Positions 1 to 6,726 of a stretch of 18,070 nt of DNA are shown in pieces. Source of the stretch: Deinococcus sp. (lineage in GTDB: Bacteria; Deinococcota; Deinococci; Deinococcales; Deinococcaceae); NCBI RefSeq assembly GCF_018260555.1, contig NZ_JAGLBB010000061.1:1-18070 (forward strand). Direction: 5' to 3'. Each line of letters starts with the position of its first letter. Positions within the stretch are counted from its first letter, which is position 1. The notes beneath the pieces are model-generated. The model saw only the letters and a program-made list of their open reading frames with translations, was not told the origin of the DNA and did not search any database. Position numbers and translations under genes: made by a program.

Positions 1-2
1 GA

Positions 3-53
3 CTGGTCAGCGTGTTCACGGGGGATATTCTCATGCCCAATTTCTCTGTCTGA
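3..53 (+). CDS. Possible 3' end of an upstream gene
   Basis: One forward frame is open from the window edge to a TGA and reads LVSVFTGDILMPNFSV. Most codons end in G or C, as in the real genes here. It could be the C-terminus of a gene lying mostly outside the window, but sixteen codons are too few for a family call and the match may be chance. From its stop to prmA the region holds a repeat fragment and the prmA promoter only. Confidence 0.2.
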   Translation: MVSVFTGDILMPNFSV

Positions 54-83
54 TCGTCCCCTGCTGAGCAGTTACGTGCGCCC

Positions 84-104
84 AATCAATCGGAATCCGT
101 ATCA
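84..104 (-). repeat. Fragment (left end) of the ~135-bp dispersed repeat
   Basis: Read on the minus strand this is TGATACGGATTCCGATTGATT, the same left terminus as the copies ending at 16392 and starting at 8624. The rest of the element is absent, so this is a truncated copy lying about 105 bp upstream of the prmA promoter. Confidence 0.55.
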
Positions 105-208
105 GTCCCTGACCACAGGAACCCGGCGCAGGGCCGGGCGACCCAGCAGGGTGCGTGCTGGCCGCATAAACCCGGCGCGCGGGGCGGCGTCCGGCCGGGG
201 CCTTACGG

Positions 209-214
209 TACACT
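209..214 (+). promoter_or_regulatory. -10 box of a leaderless promoter for prmA
   Basis: TACACT is followed by exactly 7 nt and then the prmA ATG. This puts the transcription start on or next to the A of ATG, so the mRNA would have no 5' leader. No Shine-Dalgarno sequence is present. No clear -35 box is visible. Confidence 0.6.
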
Positions 215-221
215 TCAACGC

Positions 222-1031
222 ATGCTGGTCTACCACCTTCCCGGAACGTTCGAAACGCGCGAGGCTCACCTCGACCTGCTGTGGGAGGCGGGCGCGACCG
301 GCCTGGAGGAGCGCGCCGGTATGATCCGCGCGTACTTTGGCGAGCAGGCCGATCTGAGCGCCGACATTCGTGACGGCGAGTGGCGGGACGAGGCCGATCA
401 GGACTGGCAGGCGGAATTCAAGGCGACCCTGCGGCCCGTGCCTGCCGGGCGCGTGACCATCGTGCCGCCGTGGCTGCGCGCCGAGGTGCCAGCCGCCCAG
501 GTGCCGCTGATCATCGAGCCGGGCATGGCCTTCGGGACCGGGCACCACGCGACCACCCGCATGGCCGTCGAGGCGCTCTGCGCGCTGGACCTGGGTGGGC
601 AGACCCTGCTGGACGTGGGGACCGGCAGCGGCGTGCTGGCCATCGCGGCGGCGCTGCTGGGCGCCCGCTACGCGCTGGGCGTGGATATCGACCCGGTCAC
701 CCTTCCGATTGCCACGGAGAACGCCCAGCAGAACGGCGTTCCGGCGGGCCGCGCGGCGTTCATGGTGGGCACGCTGGGCGACGACCTGCCGGGCGACGTG
801 GTCACGGACGGCGTGTTCGACGTGCTGGTCGCCAACCTGTACGCGGAACTGCATGACCTGCTGGTGGGCGCGTACGTGGGGCACCTGCGCCCGGGCGCGC
901 CGCTGATCCTGACCGGCATCCTGGTCAGCAAACTGCCGCTGGTGCACGGCGCCCTGGAGCGCGAGGGCTTCACGGATGTGAAGGTGCGCACGGACGGCGA
1001 CTGGGCACTCGTGACCGCCCGGAACGCGTGA
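222..1031 (+). CDS. prmA: Ribosomal protein L11 methyltransferase PrmA
   Basis: SAM-dependent enzyme that methylates lysines and the N-terminus of ribosomal protein L11 in the cytoplasm. The 269-residue protein has an N-terminal substrate-recognition part (about 1-90), the PrmA hallmark EPGMAFGTGHHATTRM (about 100-115), the SAM-binding glycine motif LDVGTGSGVLAIAA followed by the acidic VDIDP, and the NLYAEL segment in the position of the usual N-P/L-Y catalytic loop. Length is close to the compact Thermus enzyme. The ATG start is supported by TACACT 7 nt upstream, a leaderless arrangement. Its stop overlaps the rsmE start by 4 nt (GTGA), so the two genes are very likely co-transcribed and translationally coupled. 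Nothing unusual in the sequence. Confidence 0.95.
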   Translation: MLVYHLPGTFETREAHLDLLWEAGATGLEERAGMIRAYFGEQADLSADIRDGEWRDEADQDWQAEFKATLRPVPAGRVTIVPPWLRAEVPAAQVPLIIEPGMAFGTGHHATTRMAVEALCALDLGGQTLLDVGTGSGVLAIAAALLGARYALGVDIDPVTLPIATENAQQNGVPAGRAAFMVGTLGDDLPGDVVTDGVFDVLVANLYAELHDLLVGAYVGHLRPGAPLILTGILVSKLPLVHGALEREGFTDVKVRTDGDWALVTARNA

Positions 1032-1747
1032 GCCCCGACCAGCCCCGCGCTGACCTGCCCCGGCACCGGGTACGGGTGCCTGCCCTCTCGGCCGTCATGA
1101 CGCTGGGTCCGGGCGAGGCGAGGCACCTGCACGTCCTGCGCCTGCGATCCGGGGACGCCCTGCGCGTGTTCGACGGTCAGGGCGCCGAGGCGCTGGCCAC
1201 CCTGACCGAACTGGAGGAAGTGCGCGCCACCCTGCGCCTGGGCGAGGCCATCGAAACCCACCTGGAAACGCCGTATCCGGTCACGCTGGCCGTGGCGCTG
1301 CTGAAGGGCGACAAGCTGAGCGACGTGGTGCGCGCCGCCACTGAACTGGGCGTGAGCGCCGTGCAGTTGACCGTCACGGCCCGCGCGGACGCCCGCGAGA
1401 TCGGCGCCCAGAAACTCGAACGCCTGAACCGCGTGGCGCAGGAGGCGGCCAAACAGTCGCGCCGCAACGTGATCCCGCCCGTGCTGGCGCCCGTTGCGCT
1501 GGCAGACGTGCCGCTGACCGGACAGGTGTTCGTCGCGCAGCCCGGTTCGAACACCCGCCTGACCGACGTGCTCGACTGGTCGGCCCCCGTGACCCTGATC
1601 ACCGGCCCGGAAGGCGGCCTGTCCGGCGCCGAGGTCGCGCGGCTGGTGGCGGGCGGCGCGCACGCGGTGACGCTGGGACCGCGCATCCTGCGGGCCGAGA
1701 CGGCCCCGATCGCGCTGCTGGGCGCCATCGCCGCGCAGGGTCTCTAA
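1028..1747 (+). CDS. rsmE: 16S rRNA (uracil-1498-N3)-methyltransferase RsmE
   Basis: SPOUT-class methyltransferase that methylates N3 of U1498 of 16S rRNA. The 239-residue protein has the N-terminal PUA-like region (about 1-75, with HLHVLRLRSGD) and a C-terminal trefoil-knot SAM site: LITGPEGGLSGAEV (about 188-201) and LGPRILRAETAPIALLGAI near the end. The GTG start lies inside the prmA stop codon (GTGA), which marks a coupled operon of two ribosome-methylation genes. The stop codon TAA at 1745-1747 overlaps the first bases of a tandem repeat, so the repeat boundary and the gene end coincide. Confidence 0.94.
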   Translation: MSPDQPRADLPRHRVRVPALSAVMTLGPGEARHLHVLRLRSGDALRVFDGQGAEALATLTELEEVRATLRLGEAIETHLETPYPVTLAVALLKGDKLSDVVRAATELGVSAVQLTVTARADAREIGAQKLERLNRVAQEAAKQSRRNVIPPVLAPVALADVPLTGQVFVAQPGSNTRLTDVLDWSAPVTLITGPEGGLSGAEVARLVAGGAHAVTLGPRILRAETAPIALLGAIAAQGL

Positions 1748-1871
1748 GTACCTTGAAGCTCACATTGCGAGATTCCGGGAAAGCACCGGAACCTCTCCAT
1801 TCCCGCTCCAACGTACTTTCTTCTGCTCCGCGCTTCGCGCGGTTTATGGACAAGATAACCACAGTGTACTT
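1746..1871. repeat. Tandem 126-bp intergenic repeat, copy 1
   Basis: First of two directly adjacent copies with about 10 differences between them. The unit starts AAGTAC and ends GTACTT, a 6-bp terminal inverted repeat. Inside are an imperfect hairpin around TTCCGG...CCGGAA and a tighter one, CCGCGC-TTC-GCGCGG. The first two bases are also the last two bases of the rsmE stop codon TAA. It lies between convergent rsmE and recO, where a folded transcript could help termination. Confidence 0.85.
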
Positions 1872-1997
1872 AAGTACCTTGAAGCTAACATTGCGAGATT
1901 CCGGGACAGCACCGGAACCTCTCCATTCCCGCTCCAACGTACTTTCTTCTGTTACGCGCTCCGCGCGGTTTATCTACGAGATAAACGCAGTGTACTT
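1872..1997. repeat. Tandem 126-bp intergenic repeat, copy 2
   Basis: Second copy, joined to the first without any spacer; the junction forms the perfect 12-bp palindrome GTACTTAAGTAC at 1866-1877. The TTCCGG/CCGGAA hairpin is unchanged, while the second hairpin keeps CGCGC/GCGCG with a changed loop. The 25 bp from here to the recO stop show nothing further. Confidence 0.85.
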
Positions 1998-2022
1998 AGC
2001 AACCGGACCTCACCGGCTACAG

Positions 2023-2760
2023 CTACAGGGTGGGCGCGGCCTGCGCGTGCGGCACGAGTTGCCGCCAGGACTGCACGTTCCCGATCTGCACGGTCACGAA
2101 GCGTTCCAGCGCCCGCCACAGCGCGGGCCGCTGCGTGGAGGGTAGCGGCGCGTCCATGCTGGCACGCACGGTGCGGCGGGCAGCGCCCCGCAGGAACTCC
2201 AGCGAGTCGGGTGGGTAGGCGGGCAGGGCGGCGCACGCCCGGCACAGCAGTTGCCCGCCCAGGGGGTCCGGGTGCTGCGGATCGGGCGCGCGGCAGCGGG
2301 CGCAGAAGCCGGTCTGCGGAATGAATCCGGCCAGGGCCAGCAGTTTGTAACTCATGACCAGCGCCACCCATTCCGGGTCCGGCTGGTGCGCCACGCCGCG
2401 CAGGGCGCCCGCGAACAGATCGAAGGCCTGCTCGCTGAACTCCCCTTCCTGGAACAGCGCGTCGGCGAATTCGGCCATCAGGTGCGCGAAGGCGTAGCGT
2501 TCCGGCTGCGCCAGGGTGGGCAGCGCGCCCTCCAGCACGGCCTGCTGCACGCTGGCAAGGTCGTTGTGCGGTCCCTGGTACACCTGCACGTTCACGTGGT
2601 GGAACAGGTTCAGGCGGCTGGCGAGCGGGCCGCGCACCCCGCCGCGCGCCACGGCCTTCAGTTTGCCCTGCGGGGTCAGCAGCGACAGCAGGATGTCCCC
2701 GGCGGGCGTCACGCGGCGGCGGATGACGATGCCGCTGCGGTTGGCGGTGCGGGACCTCAA
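2023..2760 (-). CDS. recO: DNA repair protein RecO
   Basis: Recombination mediator that anneals DNA strands and, with RecR, loads RecA in the RecFOR pathway, the main recombinational repair route in Deinococcus because RecBC is absent. The 245 residues show the N-terminal OB-fold (GIVIRRRVTPAGDILLSLLTPQGKLKAVARG, about 10-40), a helical middle, and a zinc finger CARC...LLCRAC (about 165-187) with four cysteines. The start chosen is TTG, giving MRSRTANRSGIVIRRR, which matches the known Deinococcus RecO N-terminus as I remember it. There is no good Shine-Dalgarno at this start; a TAAACT box at 2814-2819 read on the minus strand could give a leader of about 50 nt. It converges on rsmE across the tandem repeats and diverges from the zinc-finger gene at 2892. 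Confidence 0.95.
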   Translation of the reverse strand: MRSRTANRSGIVIRRRVTPAGDILLSLLTPQGKLKAVARGGVRGPLASRLNLFHHVNVQVYQGPHNDLASVQQAVLEGALPTLAQPERYAFAHLMAEFADALFQEGEFSEQAFDLFAGALRGVAHQPDPEWVALVMSYKLLALAGFIPQTGFCARCRAPDPQHPDPLGGQLLCRACAALPAYPPDSLEFLRGAARRTVRASMDAPLPSTQRPALWRALERFVTVQIGNVQSWRQLVPHAQAAPTL

Positions 2761-2878
2761 GGGCGCTGCCAGCGGGGGAGGGTGGTGCGGGGCAGAAGGC
2801 AGCTCACAGCTTCCAGTTTACCCCGCCTGTGCGGGCGCCCCTGTGCCCGTTTCCACTTTGCTGGGCGGCCTTGCGCCC

Positions 2879-2884
2879 TACACT
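2879..2884 (+). promoter_or_regulatory. -10 box of a leaderless promoter for the zinc-finger gene
   Basis: TACACT is followed by 7 nt and ATG, identical in hexamer and spacing to the prmA promoter. This selects the ATG at 2892 over longer upstream readings of the same frame. Confidence 0.6.
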
Positions 2885-2891
2885 GGGGACG

Positions 2892-3320
2892 ATGAACGAC
2901 CCGCACCAGAAGGGAGCCCCCGCGCGGGCGCACGATGTGAGGGACCTGCTGCGCGAACTGTTCCCGGACACGCACCGCGAACTGTTCGGCGAGCAGGACG
3001 CCTTGCGGCCCGCCCCGACCACGCTGGGCCTGTACCCGGTCGCGGACGGCCGACTGGCGCTGGTTCACGGCGAGCAACTGGCCGAGTTCACGCCGCTGGA
3101 CCCGAAAACGCGTGGGGCGCTGCACTGCGACCTGTGCCACTCCACCCGCAGCCGCAGCGAGGCCGCGCTGTACCGCGTGCAGGTCGCCGCGCGCCGCACG
3201 CGCTACATTACGCTGTGCACCGCCACAGAGGGCTGCCAGAAACGCGCGGGCACGCGCGGGCTGGAATCCCTGGCGGGCCGCATCTTCCCCATCGAGCCGA
3301 TCGGTCCCGGCGATCAATGA
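2892..3320 (+). CDS. FusB/FBP-type treble-clef zinc-finger protein
   Basis: A 142-residue soluble protein. The C-terminal half has C79-x2-C82 (HCDLCHS) and C109-x5-C115 (LCTATEGC) separated by two strand-like segments, the layout of the FBP C-terminal treble-clef zinc finger. In FusB/FusC that fold binds elongation factor G and frees ribosomes stalled by fusidic acid. The first 65 residues are helical and charged (RDLLRELFPDTHRELFGEQD). By analogy it may bind EF-G or another translation factor; this is inference, since homologues without a resistance role are common in actinobacteria. The start is set by TACACT 7 nt upstream. The stop TGA shares its last base with the start of a dispersed repeat, so the very C-terminus may have been set by that repeat. 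Confidence 0.75.
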   Translation: MNDPHQKGAPARAHDVRDLLRELFPDTHRELFGEQDALRPAPTTLGLYPVADGRLALVHGEQLAEFTPLDPKTRGALHCDLCHSTRSRSEAALYRVQVAARRTRYITLCTATEGCQKRAGTRGLESLAGRIFPIEPIGPGDQ

Positions 3321-3453
3321 TACGAACTCCGATTGAATGGCTTGCAAAGCCATTCAATCCGAGCGGAGCGAGTGGGAGCAAAACGGGTTCCGGGCGTGGA
3401 GTTGGCAACCCGGTGCCGTTCCGGGTTGTCAACGAAACAGACGGAACCCGTAT
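3320..3453 (+). repeat. Dispersed repeat, complete copy (subtype A)
   Basis: A 134-bp element with ends ATACGAACTCCG and CGGAACCCGTAT, an imperfect terminal inverted repeat. Near the left end is a perfect 13-bp hairpin, GATTGAATGGCTT at 3331-3343 pairing with 3347-3359 across GCA. Near the right end GTTGGCAACCCGG at 3401-3413 pairs with 3421-3433 with one G-T pair. Between them is the family core CAATCCGAGCGGAGCGAGT. The first base is the last base of the preceding gene's TGA. It may act as a transcript terminator or stabiliser. Confidence 0.8.
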
Positions 3454-3544
3454 GAAGGTGACGGCCTGATGCCCGTGATTCCCTGACCTCACTGCGCTGA
3501 AATGCGGATGCCCCGGGCGCAGGGCGTGTGATCTGCTGCACCCC

Positions 3545-4558
3545 ATGAGCGAGAACACCCCGCTGCCCTCCGCGCAGGAAACCCCCGCCGACCTGTCGTT
3601 CCTTGACGTGTCGTTTCGTGACCTGGGAACCGACGGGTACGCGGCGCTGCTGACCCTGGCGCACCCGGAGAACCCCACGGACGCTGTGACCCTGGAGCGG
3701 CAAGCAGCGGGGCGCCTGCCGGACGAGCATCACTCGCAGCGCGGGGCGTTCCAGGGTGGCGTACTGATCGGAGCGGTGCAGACGGGCGTGCCGGGCATGG
3801 ACAACCATGACGGGTGGCTGGACCTGACGGTCACGCTGCACCCGGGGTACCGCCGCTCCGCGCTGGCCGACTCACTGGTCGAATACGGCCTGGAGGTGCT
3901 GCGCGCGGCGGGCGCGCGGGTGGGCGTCACGCGCCTGCGGGAGGGCTGGTGGGAGACCGGGCACCTGCTACGGCGCGGCTGGGCGGAACACGACCGCATG
4001 TGGAGTAGCGTCCTGGACCTGCGAAGCGTGGACTTCGCGGCGTTCGCGGACGAGGAGGCCCGCGCCCTGGCGAGCGGCGTGCGCGTCGTGTCGCTCGCCG
4101 ACCTGACCGCGCCCGCCTCGGACCCCTGGGACACGCAGCCGCGCGAACATTACGAGCTGATCCGAGCCCTGCTGACCGACGTGCCCAGCGCGGCACCCGT
4201 GCAGGTGTGGCCGTTCGAGGTCTGGCGGATGCGGATGCCGCAGCGTGAACTGGACCCGCGCGGCGTGATGATCGCCGTTGCCCCGGACGGCACGTGGGTG
4301 GGCACCAGTCAACTGGCGCAGACGCTGCCCGCCCAGCCGGGCCACCTGCATAACGGCCTGACCGGCGTGCGCCGCGAGTGGCGCGGTCGTGGCCTGGGCC
4401 TCGCCCTGAAACTCGCGGCGGCCCGCGCGGCCCTGGCACGCGGGTTCACGCACTCGCACACCGGCAATCACACGGGAAACACGCCGATGCTGGCCATCAA
4501 CGACCGCCTGGGCTTCACGCGCGAGGCTGCGACGGTCACCCTGAAACGGGAGGTGTAA
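3545..4558 (+). CDS. Tandem-GNAT family N-acetyltransferase
   Basis: A 337-residue protein built of two GNAT folds, using acetyl-CoA to acetylate an unknown amine. The second domain (about 175-337) has an intact motif A, with RREWRGRGLG at 276-285 forming the CoA pyrophosphate loop, and the typical HTGNHTGNTPMLAINDRLGF end with the asparagine that usually faces the CoA arm. The first domain (about 20-165) has HPGYRRSALADSL where the glycine loop should be, so it has probably lost cofactor binding and serves as a scaffold or substrate-recognition half. The ATG at 3545 is preceded by a weak leaderless-type hexamer TCTGCT at 7 nt. Its TAA stop shares the last A with the next repeat. The substrate cannot be deduced. 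Confidence 0.85.
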   Translation: MSENTPLPSAQETPADLSFLDVSFRDLGTDGYAALLTLAHPENPTDAVTLERQAAGRLPDEHHSQRGAFQGGVLIGAVQTGVPGMDNHDGWLDLTVTLHPGYRRSALADSLVEYGLEVLRAAGARVGVTRLREGWWETGHLLRRGWAEHDRMWSSVLDLRSVDFAAFADEEARALASGVRVVSLADLTAPASDPWDTQPREHYELIRALLTDVPSAAPVQVWPFEVWRMRMPQRELDPRGVMIAVAPDGTWVGTSQLAQTLPAQPGHLHNGLTGVRREWRGRGLGLALKLAAARAALARGFTHSHTGNHTGNTPMLAINDRLGFTREAATVTLKREV

Positions 4559-4692
4559 TCCGGATTCCGATTGATTCAGAACTGCACCGAATCAATCCGG
4601 GCGAAGCGAGTAGGAACAGCGCGGATTCCGGGCGTGAAAGCGGCGGCGCGGCGTACTGGCGGGGTATTGAAGAAGCAGTCGGCAGTCCGATT
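4558..4692 (+). repeat. Dispersed repeat, diverged copy
   Basis: It begins ATCCGGATTCCG (other copies have ATACGGATTCCG) on the final A of the GNAT stop codon. A hairpin pairs GATTGATTC at 4569-4577 with GAATCAATC at 4589-4597. The core CAATCCGGGCGAAGCGAGT follows, and the right end GGCAGTCCGATT matches the right ends of the other copies. It lies between convergent GNAT and queA genes, a natural place for a two-way terminator. The right boundary is approximate. Confidence 0.7.
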
Positions 4693-4716
4693 CAGCTGCT
4701 CCCAACGACCGGCGCA

Positions 4717-5853
4717 TTACCTCTTGTTCTGAAGCAGCGTGGCGTCGCCCAGCGAGTAGAAGCGGTACTCGCCGCGCAGGGCGGCGTCGTACGCGGCCTG
4801 AATGCGGTCCTCTCCGGCGAAGGCGGCCACGAGCAGCAGCAGGGTGCTGCCGGGCAGGTGCAGGTTGGTGATCAGCAGGTCCGGAACGTTCACCGGGGTG
4901 CCGGGTGTAATGAAGATGCGGGTGTCGCCCTCGCCCGCGCGGACCTGCGTGCCGTCCCAGGCGCTTTCCAGGGTGCGGACGGTGGTGGTCCCGACCGCGA
5001 TCACGCGCCGTCCGGCGGCGCGGGCGCGGTTGATGGCCTGCGCCGCCCCCGGCGTCACCGAGTAGCGTTCGGCGTGCATGGTGTGCTCCGCGACGGGGCC
5101 GGTGACGGGTTTGAAGGTCCCGGCCCCCACGTGCAGGGTGACGGTGGTGCGCTGCACCCCGGCGGCGTCCAGCGCCGCGAGCAGCTCCGGCGTGAAGTGC
5201 AGACCGGCGGTAGGGGCGGCCACGCTGCCGGGCGCGCGGGCGTACACGGTCTGGTAGCGTTCCCGCCACGTATCGTCGCTGCTACCGGGGTCGATGTAGG
5301 GCGGGAGCGGCAGTCGGCCGATGTGGTCCAGGTGCGGCCCTATGTCGTGATCGAAGGCCAGGATGCGGGCGCCGTCCTCCAGTTGTGCGACCACGCGGGC
5401 ACGCTGGCGGTGCTCGCCGTCGCCGAGCCACAGTTCGTTTCCGGCGCGCCGGGCGGGTTTCAGGTACGCGCTCCACAGGTGCGGGCCGTGTCCAGCGAGG
5501 TCCGGGCGGTCCTCCTCGCGCAGCAGCAGGACTTCCACCTGTCCGCCTCCGTGACCGGCGGCGTCCACGGGTTTGCGGGCCATCACGCGCGCCGGGATGA
5601 CGCGGCTCTCGTTGAACACCAGCAGGTCGCCGGGGCGCAGCAGGCCCGGCAGGTCCCGGAAGATGTGGTGCGTGACGGCCTCGCCCACGACCATCAGGCG
5701 GGCGGCGTCGCGGGGTTCCGCGCCGGTCTGCGCGACGCGGCCGGGCGGCAGCTCGAAGTTCAGGCGGGCCAGGGTTGCGTCGGCGCGCGCGGCCTGCTCG
5801 GCGCTCAGGGTGGTGACGGGCGACATGCTCGGGGGCGGCGCTTCGGGCGACAT
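4717..5853 (-). CDS. queA: S-adenosylmethionine:tRNA ribosyltransferase-isomerase QueA
   Basis: Transfers and rearranges the ribosyl part of SAM onto 7-aminomethyl-7-deazaguanine at tRNA position 34, giving epoxyqueuosine in queuosine biosynthesis. The 378-residue sequence shows GDLLVFNESRVIPARV (about 76-91), LWSAYLKPARR, the PLPPYI stretch, YQTVYARAPGSVAAPTAGLHFTPELL (about 212-237), VTLHVGAGTFKPV, and TTTVRTLES with FITPG and LLITNLHLPGSTLL near the end, all QueA blocks. The start ATG is 6 nt after the stop of the NYN gene; GAGGAG within the end of that gene is the ribosome-binding site, 9 nt from the ATG. The short N-terminal stretch before SPVTTLSAEQ is the only extension. No other queuosine genes are in the window. 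Confidence 0.95.
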   Translation of the reverse strand: MSPEAPPPSMSPVTTLSAEQAARADATLARLNFELPPGRVAQTGAEPRDAARLMVVGEAVTHHIFRDLPGLLRPGDLLVFNESRVIPARVMARKPVDAAGHGGGQVEVLLLREEDRPDLAGHGPHLWSAYLKPARRAGNELWLGDGEHRQRARVVAQLEDGARILAFDHDIGPHLDHIGRLPLPPYIDPGSSDDTWRERYQTVYARAPGSVAAPTAGLHFTPELLAALDAAGVQRTTVTLHVGAGTFKPVTGPVAEHTMHAERYSVTPGAAQAINRARAAGRRVIAVGTTTVRTLESAWDGTQVRAGEGDTRIFITPGTPVNVPDLLITNLHLPGSTLLLLVAAFAGEDRIQAAYDAALRGEYRFYSLGDATLLQNKR

Positions 5854-5859
5854 GACGCC

Positions 5860-6408
5860 TTACTCCTCGGGCTTGCTGGCCTTCGGCTGGCGCGCGGGCA
5901 TCAGGGCGTCCTCGATGTCGGGTAGGTGCGTGAAGCGGTCGGCGGCGTCGATGAGCTTCTGCGCGGTGTGTTCGCGGAACGCGATGACCTCCACGCGCTT
6001 GCCGCGCTCCTGAAGCACCTCGACGATATCGGTGTAGTCGCCGTCGCCGCTGCCCAGTACGATGATGTCCATGGAGTCCATCATGCGGACCATGTCGGCC
6101 ACGATGCCCATGTCCCAGTTGCCCTCGTAGATGGCCTTGCCGACGTCCGTGACGTGGTGCAGCGTGAGGTTCATGCGCCGCACCTTGAAACCCAGCGTGG
6201 AGAGTTTGTAGATGAACGGGCGGGCGGTCGCCTCGTTCTCGCGTTCCACGGTGTAACTGATGGCGTGCACGAGTTCGCGCCCCGCGGTGGCGACGTTCAG
6301 GATCGTCTCGAAGTTCACGGTGCGTTCCATGAGGTCGCGGGCCGAGTGGTAGAGGTTCTGGGTGTCGATAAACACTCCGACGCGAGGACGGTGGACGATG
6401 TACTGCAT
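5860..6408 (-). CDS. NYN (LabA/DUF88-like) domain protein, likely PIN-fold RNase
   Basis: The 182-residue protein matches the NYN domain, a PIN-like nuclease fold. The acidic positions expected for metal binding are visible: D15 in VGVFIDTQNLY (with N18), D99 in GNWDMGIVADM, and D122/D124 in VLGSGDGDY. The C-terminal 20 residues are charged and probably disordered. The start at 6408 is set by AGGAG at 6416-6420 with 7-nt spacing; this gene is therefore leadered, unlike several neighbours. It forms an operon with queA, 6 nt downstream, which suggests a tRNA or RNA-processing context, but the substrate is unknown. The upstream gap to 6727 holds a repeat copy and two divergent promoter regions. 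Confidence 0.88.
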   Translation of the reverse strand: MQYIVHRPRVGVFIDTQNLYHSARDLMERTVNFETILNVATAGRELVHAISYTVERENEATARPFIYKLSTLGFKVRRMNLTLHHVTDVGKAIYEGNWDMGIVADMVRMMDSMDIIVLGSGDGDYTDIVEVLQERGKRVEVIAFREHTAQKLIDAADRFTHLPDIEDALMPARQPKASKPEE

Positions 6409-6462
6409 TGGGGCTCTCCTGTTGGGCACAACTGCAAATGGGTGAGGATGCAAAAACGAATA

Positions 6463-6598
6463 ATACGGACTGCCGTTTGTTTCGTTGACAACCCGCAACT
6501 GCACCGGGTTGTCACCTCCACGTCCGGAACCCGCTTTTCTCCTACTCGCTCCGCTCGGATTGAATGGTCTTAGTAGCCCATTCAATTGGAGTCCGTAT
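6463..6598 (-). repeat. Dispersed repeat, complete copy (subtype A) in a divergent promoter region
   Basis: A 136-bp copy read on the minus strand. Ends are ATACGGACTCC and GGCAGTCCGTAT. The left hairpin is built on TTGAATGG/CCATTCAAT; the right hairpin pairs GGTGACAACCCGG with a later GCGGGTTGTCAAC. The core CAATCCGAGCGGAGCGAGT is identical to the copy at 3320. Unlike other copies it is not at a stop codon but between the divergent NYN-queA operon and the aminotransferase gene. Its right end with flanking DNA makes TATTAT, a possible -10 toward NYN. Confidence 0.8.
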
Positions 6599-6714
6599 AA
6601 GCTGGAACGTAACGGTCCGGGGCGCCCGAAGTGTAACACCTGACCCGGCGCGGCGTGCCCTGAGCGAGGCGGGGCTGAACGCACAAGCGGGGCATCATGG
6701 ACCGCGCGGGCCGT

Positions 6715-6720
6715 TACCCT
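6715..6720 (+). promoter_or_regulatory. -10 box of a leaderless promoter for the aminotransferase
   Basis: TACCCT is followed by 6 nt (GTGGGC) and the ATG at 6727. No Shine-Dalgarno is present. This spacing supports leaderless transcription and the chosen start. Confidence 0.5.
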
Positions 6721-6726
6721 GTGGGC

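Noticed and set aside
102..947. Long minus-strand ORF antisense to prmA, and similar long antisense frames across the other genes
   Set aside because: GC-rich coding DNA leaves antisense frames open. These translate to histidine-, arginine- and glutamine-rich strings without any family signature.
1753..2145. Open frame across the tandem 126-bp repeat with a 42-residue repeated peptide
   Set aside because: 126 is a multiple of three, so a frame stays open by default, and the minus strand is open too. Most differences between copies change amino acids, there is no start signal, and the frame runs on into antisense recO. The palindromic ends point to non-coding DNA.
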